64,000 nt of DNA from Todiramphus chloris collaris (Eukaryota > Chordata > Aves > Coraciiformes > Alcedinidae), in contig JANVCC010000270.1 of NCBI GenBank assembly GCA_025345505.1, forward strand, positions 1,104,285 to 1,168,284, written 5' to 3'. Within the stretch, counting starts at the first letter, position 1. Each line of letters opens with the position of its first letter. Below the pieces are notes generated by a model. That model did not search any database and was not told the origin of the DNA. It saw nothing but the letters and a program-made list of their open reading frames with translations. A program made the translations under genes and the position numbers. Positions 11,830-25,000 of this stretch are shown in pieces.

Positions 11830-12052
11830 AAACCTCTCTGGGAGACTTGGGCCAGGGGCTCACCACCCTCAGGGTAAAACATTCTATCTAGTCTAAATCT
11901 TCCCTCTTTTAGCTTAAAACCATCACACCAGGCCCTGCTAAAAAGTCTGTCCCCATCTTTCTTCTAAGCTACCTTGAAGTACTGAAAGGCCACAGGGTGT
12001 CCCCAGAAAATTCTCTTCTCCAGGCAGAATGCCCCCAACTCTCCCAGCCCTG
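11830..12052 (-). mobile_element. CR1 LINE fragment, diverged
   Basis: It carries cacc-like and ctgctaaaaagtctgtcccc-type CR1 blocks, with tgaaaggccacagggtgtcc and ctccaggcagaatg further right. It is more diverged than the other copies, and both ends are approximate. Confidence 0.75.
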
Positions 12053-13321
12053 AAAGAGTTGCACAACTTCCATCAGTTCCTGCTCCTGAACAAGAGGAGA
12101 CCTCCAGGAGAAAGCCAGCCCCTCCTGAAGGCTGATCTAACACACGGGAGGGCAACAGAAACCACTGGCTGGTTCTGTGCGAGATCTCGGTGGCCGACAC
12201 ATGGTCCTCTGTAAGACTTGAAGGCTGCCTTCAAGTAGCACCTTAAATGGAATTGTTTCACTTAAATGTCCCAGGTTTAGCCGATTTCCCCCTGGGACTT
12301 GTACGGGATCCATGAAGCAAGCTAGAAACAGGCTCTAGGAAAGGAACAGCTGGCAGGTTTGTTCATAGTACCTCAGATGGAGTTCCCCCTGCCATGGGGC
12401 CAGGGAACGTCTTTCCTTCTCTAGCTTTGAAACAGCAGCGTGGTTGTTGCTGTGACTGTCTGAGGACGTGAGTAAAGCTCTGTAGGGAGAGTTCTATTCG
12501 GGAAAGAGACTGACTTTCAGACATAGAGCTTTTTCATCCTTCTTTCTGATACTTACACCTTAAAAAAAAAAAAAAATAAAAAAGGCATGCAAGCACACAG
12601 ATCAGCCTCAGGCTTAGAGGGAAGAAATACAGCAAAACAAAAGAGGAAACCAGCTCATGTATAAAAGAAAAGTAATGGCAGCGTGTTGCTCAGCAGCAAG
12701 AAAGGTGAATGATTATTTATTTCTTTTTTTTCATTAAGAGGAAAGCCCCTGAAGCCCACAGCTTTGCTAACTGCAATCCACACACACGCAGTACTTGTCA
12801 CCACTGTAGCCCTTCTTCCTCTCCACAACCTGCCCCACACACTGAAGTCTTCACAACTGCTTGATCTTTGCTAGCTGCTTCTGTAATTACATCAATATTA
12901 TTTCTCTAAGTCCAGAAAGGAACCTTAGGAAGGAAGAGCTGCAACCTGTCTGTGCACAGGGGCACTCCAACTTTCAGCTGCAGATGAACAAAGGCCGTTA
13001 TCCAGCCCAGCCAAGCAGCTATTTTTCTGTTAAGGAACATCTGAAATGTTTCCCACCACAGGGGAAGAGAAGGGTGGGCTTCCATGGAGGCATCAAGTCT
13101 GAGATCTTGCAGCAGGCAACCCACTCCAGCCAACAGACCCATCGCCCCACAGAGAGTAAAACCACACATCCTACCAAAATTATGCAAGCCATCTACACAA
13201 CAAGCCTTTAGAAGGTGTGAGGACAGCTGATGCTTTGGGATTTTCAGTTCCCCTAAGCACTCTCTTCTCCTGTTCTTCAAACAGATCTCCACGCTTCCTT
13301 AGTATTTATTTCACTCTCAAA

Positions 13322-13598
13322 ACAAGGGACTGGACAAGAGGAACCAGCCTCAAGTTGCCCCAGGGGAGGTTTAGGTTGGAGTTGAGGAACAATTTCTTCC
13401 CCTCCAGGGCTGTCCAGGGCTGTCCCAGGCTGCCCAGGGCAGGGGTGGAGTCCCCGTGATCCCTGGAGGGGTTTCCAAGCCATGGAGCTGTGGTGCTGAG
13501 GGCCAGGGGACAGTGGTGCCCTGGCAGCGCTGGGGGAACATCTGGACTCAATGATCTTCAAGGTCTCTTCCAACCAAAATGACTCTACCATTCTGTGA
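13322..13598 (+). mobile_element. CR1 LINE fragment, 3' end
   Basis: It contains aagttgccccaggggaggtt, ttcttcccctccagggctgt, tgatccctggaggggtttcc and ggtctcttccaaccaaaatg, ending near attctgtg. Its opposite-strand relative at 33.5 kb is strongly complementary to it over most of its length. Confidence 0.92.
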
Positions 13599-16529
13599 CT
13601 GTCTTGCAGCTGCGTTGAATTGTGCATTTGGTTCTTGTTCCAGAGAAGAGACTGGGAAGTTTCTGGAGAAGCTGCCTGTGAAAAACCTGCACTGAATGAA
13701 CAGTATCAAAATATTTCATTTGCTGAGGACTGAAACTGACTTTTTTTGGGTAATGTTTTGAAATATTTGTCAACAAAACTCATCCAGCCTGTTTTACAAT
13801 TGACCTCTCAATACACAGCCGGGTAAAAGTCATTCCCTGGATGCAATAATTAAACTCCTATTTCTAAAAGCGGGAGAAGTGTTGAGCCAACTGATGAAAT
13901 CTTGAGACTCAAAAATTTGAGATGATTTAACCAGGTCTAATTAGCACACCTAGACTTCTGAAGTATTAAAGAAGAAAATATGACTGCATAAAACAAAATC
14001 TCTCTTTATGAAGGCTGACCGTTGCTGCCAAAAACCACAAGGAGCACCAATCACTCAGAAATAAAGCCACTCAGAGCTGTCGAGGGGGCAGCTCTGCTTC
14101 GGCTTGGCAGACACAACAGAAGGTTCCTCAGACCCCGGGGGCAGGTTACTGAAGATAAGGGCAGTGTTAATTTACAGCACTCTGGACTCGGATCAGCACC
14201 GCTTGTCTCACTTCGATTCATTCCCCGTGCTTGGTGCTGGCCGAGCATCGCCCGGCAGCCGCCCGCGCTGATCCTCTCCAGACAGGGGTGGTTCCCACGG
14301 CTGCTGGACCCCCCAGCTGCAGCCGGACCACCGACCAGCCCCTCAGTCCTTCTCTTCAGAGACATCTCCTGAAGAGCACTGGCAAACCACTCCCACCCTA
14401 CGGACTGATTCAAAACCAGCAGATCAGCTTTTCTTCCCTTTTTTTTTCCACCTTTCTTTCCTCCAGTGGTCCCCTTCCCTGCAGAGCAGAGGCCCTACAG
14501 ATGGTTGTTGGCTATTCCCACTACGGGCAGCGAAGCCAACTGGACCAGTAAAAGCTTTCAGCAGGCAATGGGAACGGTGTGATTCTTCAGCAAGGAAAAG
14601 AAGCCTGCTCATTGCTTGGGCAGCAATTCCAGATTGCCTTTTCTGCCACCCCAGAAGTACTTCACCCCCTTGCACGCTGCTGCTTTTTATCATGGAACCT
14701 GTACCAGCTGCCAAGATGGGTACCTGTGAAACTACCCTGCGTCCTGTAAGGACCTGTGACGTAGGATATGCTAATTTGGCTGGTACACACGAGTGAAATG
14801 ACAGCAGGGTTTCCAGCTGGAAGTGAGCAGTTTATCATTTGCATGTCCTGGGAGCAATTGAATCACCGGAGGCTGCTGCGACAGCGCAGCCAGGAGTAAT
14901 GAACAGCAACGCAACGGCCCCTAACGAGAGCAGAACAGTTTCCAGCCCTTTCAGGTGGAAAAAGAAAGAATAAAACAAGTCACAAACAAAATCCGCCCCA
15001 CAGGTAGGAAAGCTCGACCACAGAGTCAAGGGGATAGCTGCGTCAGGGTCAGCAGCATCCTCTCTCCTGGAGTTTTACACAATCCCTGCCTGGTCACATT
15101 CTTCATTCAGGATTTCTGCTCTCCTCACTCAGACCATCAACGGTCCCATGGTCACAGAAGAGTGAGACGGTTCTTCCATAATTTAAGCTCATTCCATCCT
15201 TTTGACACTGCACTTCTCTTACTCGCTGCAGCACCCCTCCAGAGCTGGGCCAGGAAAGCCAGAAAAACGGCATTTACACGGCAAAGCCATGTTGTGTGTG
15301 ATGCAGATCCAGGAACTGTAACCCCAGACACTCAGTTCACAGGCAAACCTGCTAATTAACACCAGTCTGCACCAGAAATCACAGTGGTGACCTGGGTATC
15401 AATGCCACAGACCCAAATTTTGTACCCCTCACTGATGAAAACCGCTTCATTCCTTAGGCACTGACGTTAATGGTGACATTTTGCTCTTGGACATGAAGTC
15501 CATTCCTGTGCTGATGCCTTTAGCACCAACCAAAGCTACAGTTACACCAGGGACCCCAGCGAGTATTGGCCCAGTGCAGGAAGCATCGCCCTACCCATGG
15601 GCGAGGCCTCTCTGCAGCCCCTGGGGTCAGAGCAGGGAGGGTTTGAAACAGTGGGAAAAGAAAAAAACAAACACCAAAAAAGCAAAACAAACAAAACAAA
15701 CATTTCCACATTTTCTGGCCAGTGGGTAGTCTGATACAGACTGCAAGTGACGGTGTAAATCGGGTGTTCACGGGCACCGTCAGGCCTGGGAGAAGGAAGG
15801 GAGCCTGAACCAAAGCTGCCAGGCACGCGGGTGAGATGAAAACCCAGAAACTCTTTGCCTTTGTTGCCATTAGAAACACACGCACATGAACTCTCTTCTG
15901 CAAAGCACCCTGTGAGACAGCAGCATAGCTATTTAGGCGGCAGTCCCAGGGACAAGAGGAGTCAGCTCTTTGTAAAAGCACCAGTAAGACAAGGAACCAA
16001 TAACTGAGACTCAACCAAAACCTGCACCCTACCACTGCAGCTTGTGGGGACCCCCATCACCAGCAGCTTCACTCAGGTGATGCAGGAGAGGAAAGCAAAA
16101 CAGCTCTTGGAGCAAGGCTTTAAAAGCTTAGGTCTGCCATGGGGCTGGCACTTGGGAACTGCGGCTTCGAGAGCTGCCCCTTCTCCAAACCAACACGGGA
16201 AGAGCTGTGAGACGGGCAGGATCCCTGCCAGCAGCTTCCTGAAGAGCTTTCCAGAAACACACAGCATTGAAGGTAGAATTCTTCAGATGTCTAAAGACAC
16301 CTGCACTGCAAGATGAGACTATAACTACTGGGACCACTGCCCAACAGGCTGAGCGGCTTTAAACACAGCACCGGAGTCTGGAATGTTTTCCCAAGAAAAA
16401 GCACCATGAATGGATGGATGGGATGGTTTTACAGGCAGTAAACAGCTTATTTAAATGTGGGCAGCAATGCCACGTGCAGCCTTCGGGGAAGAGCGGGGGG
16501 ATTTGTGGCTGTTGGTCTGTCCTACTCAC

Positions 16530-16657
16530 CGGGCACCACTCCCTTGATGTCGCTCTCCGTGTTCATCCTGTTCTTGCGTGTGAGCTGGAGGATCAGCTCC
16601 TTGGATGCCTCAAACTGTTGCGTAGCCATCAGCCACCGAAGGGACTCTGGGAAAATA
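16530..16657 (-). CDS. SLC22A23: SLC22A23 coding exon 5
   Basis: This 128-nt exon encodes 42 full residues. It starts IFPESLRWLMATQQFE, the PES-RWL signature shared by SLC22 members directly after TM6. It continues through the amphipathic start of the large cytosolic loop between TM6 and TM7 to IKGVVP. The region is rich in Lys, Arg and Glu, as expected for the central loop. Donor is gtgagt, acceptor is gaaag. The remaining single base g joins ag of exon 6 to make Glu. The frame is open only in this reading and agrees with both neighbours. Confidence 0.96.
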
Positions 16658-19047
16658 CTTTCAGGATGGAAAACAGGTTAGGGTCACTTCCAGGAAGAGC
16701 TGGGCAGCGTTCAGCTGCTCGTTTAACCGCTCACAAGCTACGGCACTATTTTCAAAAAGCAGAGGAATTGCTTACGAAACAGTAAGAGGGAAAACAGATT
16801 CCAAATGGGCAAGTTAAGGACGTTTTCTTTTACACTGATTCACAAATGATACAAGAACTACCCTACCACAGGAAAAATAAGACATATTAGAATTTTAGAA
16901 TGTATCAGAGGCACTCTGCCCATTGATACAAATCTGAAAGCACCGTGAGGAAGAGGCAGCACTGTCTGCAATAGAGATCTGCTGCCAAGAAGGGAATGAA
17001 TGATGTGCAGTTAACACGTGGTAATCAGACCAAAGAAGGAAAATAACTGACAGAAGCAATTTGGATTAGGCAGAGAGAGGAAAGAGAAGAATTACTTTTT
17101 AGGATTATAATGGAACAGATTTTTAAAATTTCTGAACATGTCAGAAATCTTGTCCCACATATAGAGACTCTGTTTTATACAGGTCAGTGTTGTGCATGCT
17201 CCAGACAACATTCAGTTGTTTCTCTGAAAGAGGAAAGACAACATTGGTCAGGTTACCTTAAAAATATACACATGCACGTAGAGTTGAAAAATAAAAAAGT
17301 TTGTTTTCCACCCAGCTGTTTCCTTCCAAGTGCTGATCTTGACCTGGTTCATTAGCTTAACTAATCATTCTTCCTTTTTTTTTTTTCTCCAGATGAGTTC
17401 ATATTAATACAAACCCAAAAGAAATATGAAACAAATGAGACCTCCCAGAGTGCTACAGATATGGAAACTTTCAGGTTTGATTCCAAGTGTATTTTTCTTT
17501 CAGGCCTCATTTTCACTAATCTTCCAAAAGACCTTCCTAAAAACAAATTTAACAACTACTTTTAACTTCAAATATACAATAAACCTCAAATTCCCTGCAC
17601 AGAGCACTGCTCTGGGCTGCAGAGGAGTTCTCACCCCCCTAAGCAGCAGTCACACCATTACTGCACCATCTTCTAAGGCTGATGCAGTCTGGAAGACAGC
17701 TCAGTGAAACCTCATCCTAGAGAAAGTGGGTTTGGGTTTTTTTTTTTTTGAAGAAGCAGCAGTAAAAAAGGAGAGAAGTCAGGCAGACTGCAATCTAAAT
17801 GATGTCAGGCAATAGAAGTATCTAACAGGCACGATGACAGCCACTGGCTTGCCAGCCGATGTGGTACCGCCGGTGCTGCACGGATGCTTCGGCAGATCCT
17901 CCTGCAGGAAGCCCTGTGCTGAAAAGGCACGTGTCGAAAAATGAAGAATGCTTTGAATACAAAATCTCCCCGTGCTTGGCTGGGGAGAGGGGACAGCCTC
18001 AGCCACTAGCCTAAAAGCTGCACTTTTGGACCCCTCTGCTTCCAGGTCGTACAGCAGAACCCTTACGGGGAGCGCCGCAGGGATGGGCATCACGGGGCCA
18101 GACGCTGTCTCCACCTCCAGCCCCTGCAGCCTTCTCAACCTAGAAGTGCTGAAGCCTCACATCTCTCTTTCAGCTGCTCCACTACTCAGTGGGAGGTTCA
18201 TTTAAGGACCTTTGGAATCTCCTAGGCAGCTCCGAGCTGGGTTATCAAGCTCAGCAGAAGGAAGTGCTGGCTGGTGTTGTTAGTGTCATCTTTAGAACGA
18301 GCTATCCAAGGGGATTGTACTGTCACCGTTCTGTACCACACTGCTCTCTAAAGCCTCTGCTGTGTGATGCTGCCACTGCGTGTCACTAGTAAGACAGAAC
18401 AGCAAAGAAAGATTTATTTTTTTGGTGAGGTTACTAAAGTTCTGGTGGGGATGGACCTGGCAGCCCACCCCACTTCTCTCAGGACAGACAGACCAATGGC
18501 ACAGGGCTGCTGGCACAGCAGGCAGAGAGGAGAGGATCCCTTGTGGGAATGATCCCGAGCCACTACCTGAAACCAAATGGTGCCAGGGATGGGGCATCAA
18601 TCACCTCTCTGGGCAACCTGGCCAGGGTCTCACCTCCCTCCGCATAAAAAATATCTTCCTTCTCCCCAGTCTAAATCTCCATCTTCTCATTTCAAACCAA
18701 AAAAACCTGTCCCAACAGGCCCTGCTCAAAAGTCTGTGCCCATCTTTCTGACAGACTGCTTAAAGTCCTGAAAGGCCACCAAAAGGTCTCCCCAGAGCCT
18801 TCTCTCCTCCAGGCTGAACAACCTCGCTTCTGTGTTGCAGCAACTAATCTATGTGCATGCTACAGCAAACCACAAAGTTATTATTTCTTATTCCAAAGTC
18901 AAATTGGATGACAGGAAAAAGGATGAAGGGAAGAATAAAGGGAAAGGCTCATATGTATTATGAAGCACATGCACTGCCCGACAGTGAAGCATCTCCCAAG
19001 ACCAGTATTAAGGAGCTCTTTGACTCAACAGAGGATGAAATACTTAC
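16658..19047 (-). other. SLC22A23 intron 4
   Basis: This 2,390-bp intron contains one CR1 fragment (about 18577-18824) close to exon 4. The remainder is AT-rich unique sequence with simple A or T runs near 17370 and 17740. Confidence 0.85.
18577..18824 (-). mobile_element. CR1 LINE fragment
   Basis: Minus orientation. It has tggtgccagggatggggcat, cacctctctgggcaacctgg, ggccctgctcaaaagtctgt and ctccaggctgaacaacc in the expected order. It lies in intron 4, about 220 bp from exon 4. Confidence 0.88.
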
Positions 19048-19216
19048 ACCCAGTAGAGCAGCATCAGCAGGAAAGGACAGATGATGACTGCCTGGAGGAC
19101 CTGCCAGTCCCTGCAGAGCGCAGCCAGCCCAGGCATGAGGAACTGCCCTGCCATCTCGATGAAGCTCGCCACCATGGTGATCATGAACCGGTGCCCAGGA
19201 GGACAGAGCTCTATCC
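19048..19216 (-). CDS. SLC22A23: SLC22A23 coding exon 4
   Basis: This 169-nt exon encodes 55 full residues and two split bases at each end. It begins IELCPPGHRF, the cytosolic TM4-TM5 segment. It then gives TM5 (MITMVASFIEMAGQFLMPG), the short loop LAALCRDWQ and TM6 (VLQAVIICPFLLMLLYW). The acceptor is tttcag. The donor region reads tgggtgtaagt, so two GT dinucleotides lie two bases apart. The downstream one (gtaagt, full consensus) keeps the frame with exon 5 and makes a Val codon, so I chose it. From memory the human protein has Ser at this junction. This exon and exon 5 are bracketed by oppositely oriented CR1 copies. Confidence 0.96.
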
Positions 19217-21612
19217 CTGAAACACAGAGACATGCCAGTGCGTTAGCCCCCCACCAGTAAAAGCACCTGCAGAACATCTCTTCATGAAACTTTCAGGGAG
19301 TTTATGTCCTTCAAGTCCCTTGGCCATCACATAAATCTCATTTCCTCCTGTATTAGGTTTCAAAAACCCTTGGCAGCTATCAAGAAGCCTGTTAACAGCT
19401 GGCTGTGGTGCCAACAACGCAACCTCCACACACCTACTGCATCTCCTGCCGACACGCTGGATCCTCAGCATCCACTTCCCTTCACTCTCCACCTCCAGAA
19501 GCATTTTACCAAACTGTAAGGTATTTGGTTCTTAAGGGATTTCAGGGTAAACCAGAGACCCAAAGATGATGGGCTGAGCCTTTTCAAGCAGCTCGGAGAT
19601 GCTGCTTGCCTTGCCAGTCAGTTTGCTGGGAGGCAGGAGAGCACAGGTCTCGGCAGGACCCAGCTCCCACGGGATGCCACCTGCACAGGGTTTAACACGC
19701 CGTGACTCAGCCAGTTTCACGCTGGATTCTGCTGAGTGGGCTGTTTCTGGGTTTGCTTTTCGTTTCTGCAATAGCTGATCTTGATCAGCTTTCAAACCTT
19801 CCATCTTCCTTCTCCTGTCCTGCGTCTTTCCTTTAGCTGTGGGGTGATTTACTACCACCACTGGCACCACTGGTTGTCCCAGCTGCCTTGTGACAAGGAA
19901 GTTCCATAGGTAAACTTTCCTTAAGCCCCGAATTCCATTCCTTTATTCAGTCCTCAGAAATGATGATGTAAATATCAGAATCACAGCTTAAAAAAACCAA
20001 ACCAAATCAACATTTAAAAAAAATAATAATAAAAAGAAAAAAATCACAGAAGAAACAGCAGAAAACCTGGACTGCCCTGTGGAATTATATTCAAACAATA
20101 TGTTTGCCAGGAAGATCACAACAGAAGCCCCTGTTTCCCATTTGCCCAGGTCCACTTCTACAGATTAATAATTAAGCACAATAAACCTGCCACGACCATC
20201 GGGCAGTCCTTATCGGCGTGCTGCGGCAGAAACACGGGCTCGTAAACATTCATGATGTGTTGCTGCCAGCACGGTTGCTTTTCCTTGGGATGTTTCCTAT
20301 GGTCATTTTAAATTAAAATGTAATGGTTGTTAAAATTGTAATTGAAAAGCTGTAAGATAGCAGGAAGCGATGACAGCTGCTCCTTCATCCACGCTCCCGG
20401 CTGTCGCTTGTTCAGCATTTATCACCCCAACACAGATCTAAACTAGCTGACCAGGAGCTAGCCTGTAGATCAAATGCAGGATTAACTACCACACACTTCC
20501 CCCCCGCCCCTTTCTTTTCAGCCAGTGGCAAAAGACTATCGATGGGTTTTTGCCCATAAAGAAGGAAAATATACCTGTTGTGAGGCAGCCCATCTTTTCC
20601 TTAGCTTACCCACAAACACAGCAGCTTTGGGAAAGAAAGGAGGAAAATCACACCCTCAAAGACACTCTCTCGCTCACTATAAAAGGCTTCTACATTTTAA
20701 TTAGGAGAGCAAGATTAAAACGCAGAGCTCCTTATGACATTAATATGGTTTCATTCTTACTAATGCAGAATGCCAAGCTTCGGTGATTTTGGTTTTATTC
20801 TATGCAAAGAGGTCACTTCCGGTTTGTTTCTCTAAGCTTCAGCTCTAAGGTGGCTCTGTTTGTTTCTCTAAACCTTAAAGTCACAGTTCCTGCCACTCCA
20901 GTATCCTTTCATTAAGTGCAAGGATGGGGTTTGTTGCTATAGAAACGGGCAGCCTGTGTTAGACAGGTAAGGCTTCGGCATTCCAATTGCATTTTGGTTA
21001 GCAGCAGATTAAAAACAAAATAAAAAATAGAACAAGAGAACTTTTACATGAAGTCAGAAAGAGGTGTCCAATTCATAAAACTATATTTTATGAAGTTGCT
21101 GGTGCAGAGTACAGAACTCCATACGCACCAGCTATTCCTTGTACAGAAAGGAAATAACTTCGGAGATTGTTTGGCATCAGTTTTCTTCTCTGCATTATCA
21201 CACACACGGTCAATTTTTGTCCTTTCCTCTAAAAAAGGAATCAATTTTGTGATAAAGGATCCAGCACCACGGGTATTTGTGAGCATTTAGCAGCCAACCT
21301 TTTCCCAGAGAGCAGCGGCAAATCCAGCAGGAAAGCTCCAGCTCCCCCACTGGAAACCTCCACCCAAGGCTTCCACCTCCCTGCTTTGGGGAGCGTGGAG
21401 AGTCAAGGAAACTCGTGTCATACACACAAGCCACGGAAATGGCCATCAGTACCAAAATCCCTCAGCCCCACAGCGTGCAGAGCAGTTCCCTCGCACGGGA
21501 GGTCCCCACCAGCCCTGGGCAGCAGCAGAGAAAGCCCTGACAAAACCACGGGTCAGACAAGAGGTTACCCACTGCCACCGGTGCTGGTGACGGGGGGCAC
21601 ACACTGATTTTA

Positions 21613-21752
21613 GATCCCCATCCCTGGAGGGGTTTCCAAGCCGTGGAGCTGTGGTGCTGAGGGCCAGGGGTCAGTGGTGCCCTGGCAGTGCTGGGGCAAT
21701 GGTTGAACTCGATCTGAAAGGTCTCTTCCAACCCAAACGATTCTAGGATTCT
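21613..21752 (+). mobile_element. CR1 LINE short 3' fragment
   Basis: About 140 bp of the CR1 3' end: tccctggaggggtttccaag, gtggtgctgagggccagggg, ggtctcttccaacccaaacg and a gattctaggattct tail. Confidence 0.9.
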
Positions 21753-22019
21753 CACATTGGATTAACATCCGCTCACGCTGCCGCAGAGCGTGGCCCTGCG
21801 CTGCCCACCTCCTCCAAACCCCGCTGGCTGAGCTGGCATCGCCACGAAGGGACTGAGGGTCACATCCCATCCTTCCTCGCCTGCTCTTACACTTGCACAC
21901 TCCTAACAAATAATGTGCTTCAGATTTCAGAAACCCACTCATTTGTCTTCAAAGGCTGATATTTATCCTCATCGGATATTTGCACAAGGATGAACGGCAA
22001 ATACTTTTATTTAAAGACT

Positions 22020-22020
22020 A

Positions 22021-22054
<34 letters not shown>

Positions 22055-22060
22055 AAAAAA
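22020..22060 (+). repeat. A-rich simple repeat
   Basis: Twenty A, one G, twelve A, then GG and six A. No retrocopy body or target duplication was seen beside it. Confidence 0.9.
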
Positions 22061-25000
22061 GGAAGTTGTAAGTCATTTGCAAATAATATATCAAGAAGAA
22101 AGAGAGGTTAAATCACACTGCCTGAACAACTCTCCCATCTCTCACCTATCTCCAGTCCCAAAACACAAAGCAATTCTTGCACCGCAGCCCAAGCACCAGC
22201 TCCATCAGAAACCACGAGCCAACTGATTTTTCTGCCTTTGCAGTTTTCTCTCCCTGCCCGGTTTTGGTCTACGAGCCACCAAGACTGTAATTAGAGAGGA
22301 GTATCCCTTGGAGAAAATGGCCAGGACAGAGCTCCCGACGTCTCGGCAACAGCATTCCCAGTGAAAGGACTCCCAGAGGAGACAGCCTGATTCTAGACTC
22401 ACGGTTTGACATTACATTTTAAAAAATAATATACAATAAAAGCGTGATTTTTGACAGCTTCCCCCATATTCCTGTACACCCAACGCTCTTAATTACCACC
22501 CTCTAAGGATGCCTCAAGATGTTCCCTCATCCCAAAAGGGAGGAAAATGGTCAGGCTCACATGGACAAGACACATCCTATCAGCTGAGCAGAAGGAAGCT
22601 CAGGAAACACGGTTTTAGGTGTAAAATGTGGGACACCAGAAATTCCGTGTGGTGGAACCACCCCAAAGCACCAGGGCTGCGTCTGCCCCCCAGCCCCAGC
22701 AGCCGCTCAGCTCAGTCAGGGGAAGCGTGCCAGCTGGGGCCCCAAGATCGCGTTTGTGTCTGGACTCTGCTCTTCAACAGAGCACAAAAGGGAAGAAAAA
22801 GCCTCTCGGGGCACTCGGTTTCCCAAGCTGCTGAGCACTTGCAGCACGTCCCACCGCTGCCGCGCTCCCCAAGCTGGCCCTTTCGGCAGGACGAGCTCCG
22901 TCTCCGTGACCCTGGAGCCTGCTGGGAGGTGACCCCGGCCCTGCCGCTGCTGAATTTCCCAATTCCCACCAAGCTCTCAGACCTTGGGGACCTTCTTCCT
23001 CCAGCACTCTGTGGGACTTGCCCCGTGCTGTAAACAGATTCCTAGAATCACACGGCCCCCGGGCTCGCTGGTGGCTAGCTGGCCAGCTAAAACTGCAGCA
23101 AAACCCTCAGGCATCTCCCAGGCAAGCCCTTCTGTTTGCAGCTGGCTGCTCGGGGGAGAAATAAATAGAATCCAGCACATCTGCTTAGATGCCCACATTT
23201 CCAGGTGGTTACTAGACACAGACTCCTAAGCGCTGCAAGCCCTGCCCACGGGCTACGCGCCCTTCTCATCCCAATTAGCGCACGTCTGATTTGGTTGGAA
23301 CGGCCCAGGCTACGCTCGCGCTCACTCCTGGCCGAGTTTGGGCACGGAGCACATCCTCTCGATCGCCTTCGCTGTCGCCAGCAGCGAGGGAGGAAGCACC
23401 GTGTGTGAACACAGTTTGTCAGAGCAGAGCAGCCGAAGCGGCGCGGGGAAGGAAAGGTTATCGTGTGCACAGATGACCGCCAGCCGATGTAAACACAGGA
23501 CAGAGACAGAATGGAAGGGAAGGAAAAAAAATCTAATTTCCTCTCTGGAAAAATCCAATCCTCTGCCAAGCGGAGAGAGTAGTAATAGACTGAACCCTCA
23601 GTGGTTGAGTAGGAAAAACGGGACTGTTTTCCCCTCAACAGCACAGCAGGACAAGAGCGACTCTGAAATACATCCACAAAGCCACATAGGTGCTCCTTCA
23701 GGTTTGGGGAGGGATTCTTTTGAACACACCCTAGCCCACCACGTATAGCTCATTAATGCTTTTAATGTGTCAGAGCAGTCGTCCGTGCGCAGCCATAACC
23801 CGCGCTGGCCCCAGGGCAGGTGGCCAGGGACCCCTCAGCAGATGGGCCGGGGCACTCTGCCTTCCCGACCTGGGCGGGCATCCCACGCCGACCGGGTGGA
23901 GCTCTCCCGTTGGTAAACACCCAGTCGGAACAGTTATCTTTCTCACCACAACGAGATCGATGCTCTTCTCGGACACAAGGACCAGGGCAGTGCAAACCCG
24001 CTGTCAGGCAAAATACACCGTGCACACTGCAACGTGCACAGACGGGCACCGCACGGAACAGGTAAACCCAGCTACACCCCTCGTCCAAAGCCCAACCGAA
24101 ACACGGGGTGCAACCTTCCCTCTGTTTTCCACACGCCCAGCTCTCCCTTTGCATGTTTTTTTTTTTAGGGGGGAGGTGTGCGTGGAATTGAGAACAGCAC
24201 AAATTAAATAACAGTAATAGTAAATAATAATAAAATATCAAACAAACGCCCAGGGACATGCCAAGCCACGCTAATTTATTCACTTATTGCTGGCAGAAAA
24301 TGAAATGCAGGCTCCTAAAAGGACGAGACAAACTCTGGCAGCACAGAAACGGACCAAGGGAAAGCAGCAGCCCTGGGCCAGCGGCACGGTTCACTCGCAG
24401 GCTGGCGAGGGGATGGCTGAGCCTTGCAACTCATGGCTTCCTCCCTTTCAGAGAACTCAATTTATAGCCAATTTGTGAACTCCAGGTATCAGAAATTGCA
24501 AGTGCTGATAGAGATGGAGTCTCTGCGTTCCAGGCAGCACAGCTCCGTTTTAATAGTGACCCGGCTGCCTGGCAAAGAATCATCTGCACACAGCAAAGAA
24601 GATTAAGATCTGAACTGGGGTAGAGACTTAATTTCCAAATCCTTCTTCAAAACAGGAAAACACCCCGTGCAGTTCACTGAGGAGAGCAGGGAGCAAAACA
24701 TATCCAAGTTCTGTGCAGAGAAGGGAAAGAGTAGGCGTGAGAGGCTTGCACTGATTTATTACTGGCTTATCAGCAGTGAACATGTAAAACCAACTGTAAA
24801 AGCATCAGCTGTAAAATATTTTCCATTTTAGCAATCATTGCACGCTCTTCCTTCCTAGAAGACACGAAGATTCAAAGCTGATTTTTCAATTTGAACAAAC
24901 GCCTGCATAAGCATAACAAAAAGGGAAAAAACCAACCAAAGACAAAATAAACAAACAAAAAACTCCAACCCCACCTGTTTTCTGGTATCCTCTCCCTCAC

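Larger units (their letters stand above)
6189..16529 (-). other. SLC22A23 intron 5
   Basis: This 10.3-kb intron contains a perfect 36-bp inverted repeat (8152-8230), two CR1 copies (about 11830-12052 minus, 13322-13598 plus) and short tandem duplications at 7238-7278 and 11229-11264. The 9.5-10.6 kb part is purine-rich on the plus strand and gives long minus-strand open frames with no recognisable domain. I see no further exon that would fit the transporter. Confidence 0.85.

Noticed and set aside
22020-22060. Poly(A) tail of a processed pseudogene
   Set aside because: Upstream sequence is the CR1 fragment and unique DNA with no gene-like body, so it is listed as simple repeat only.
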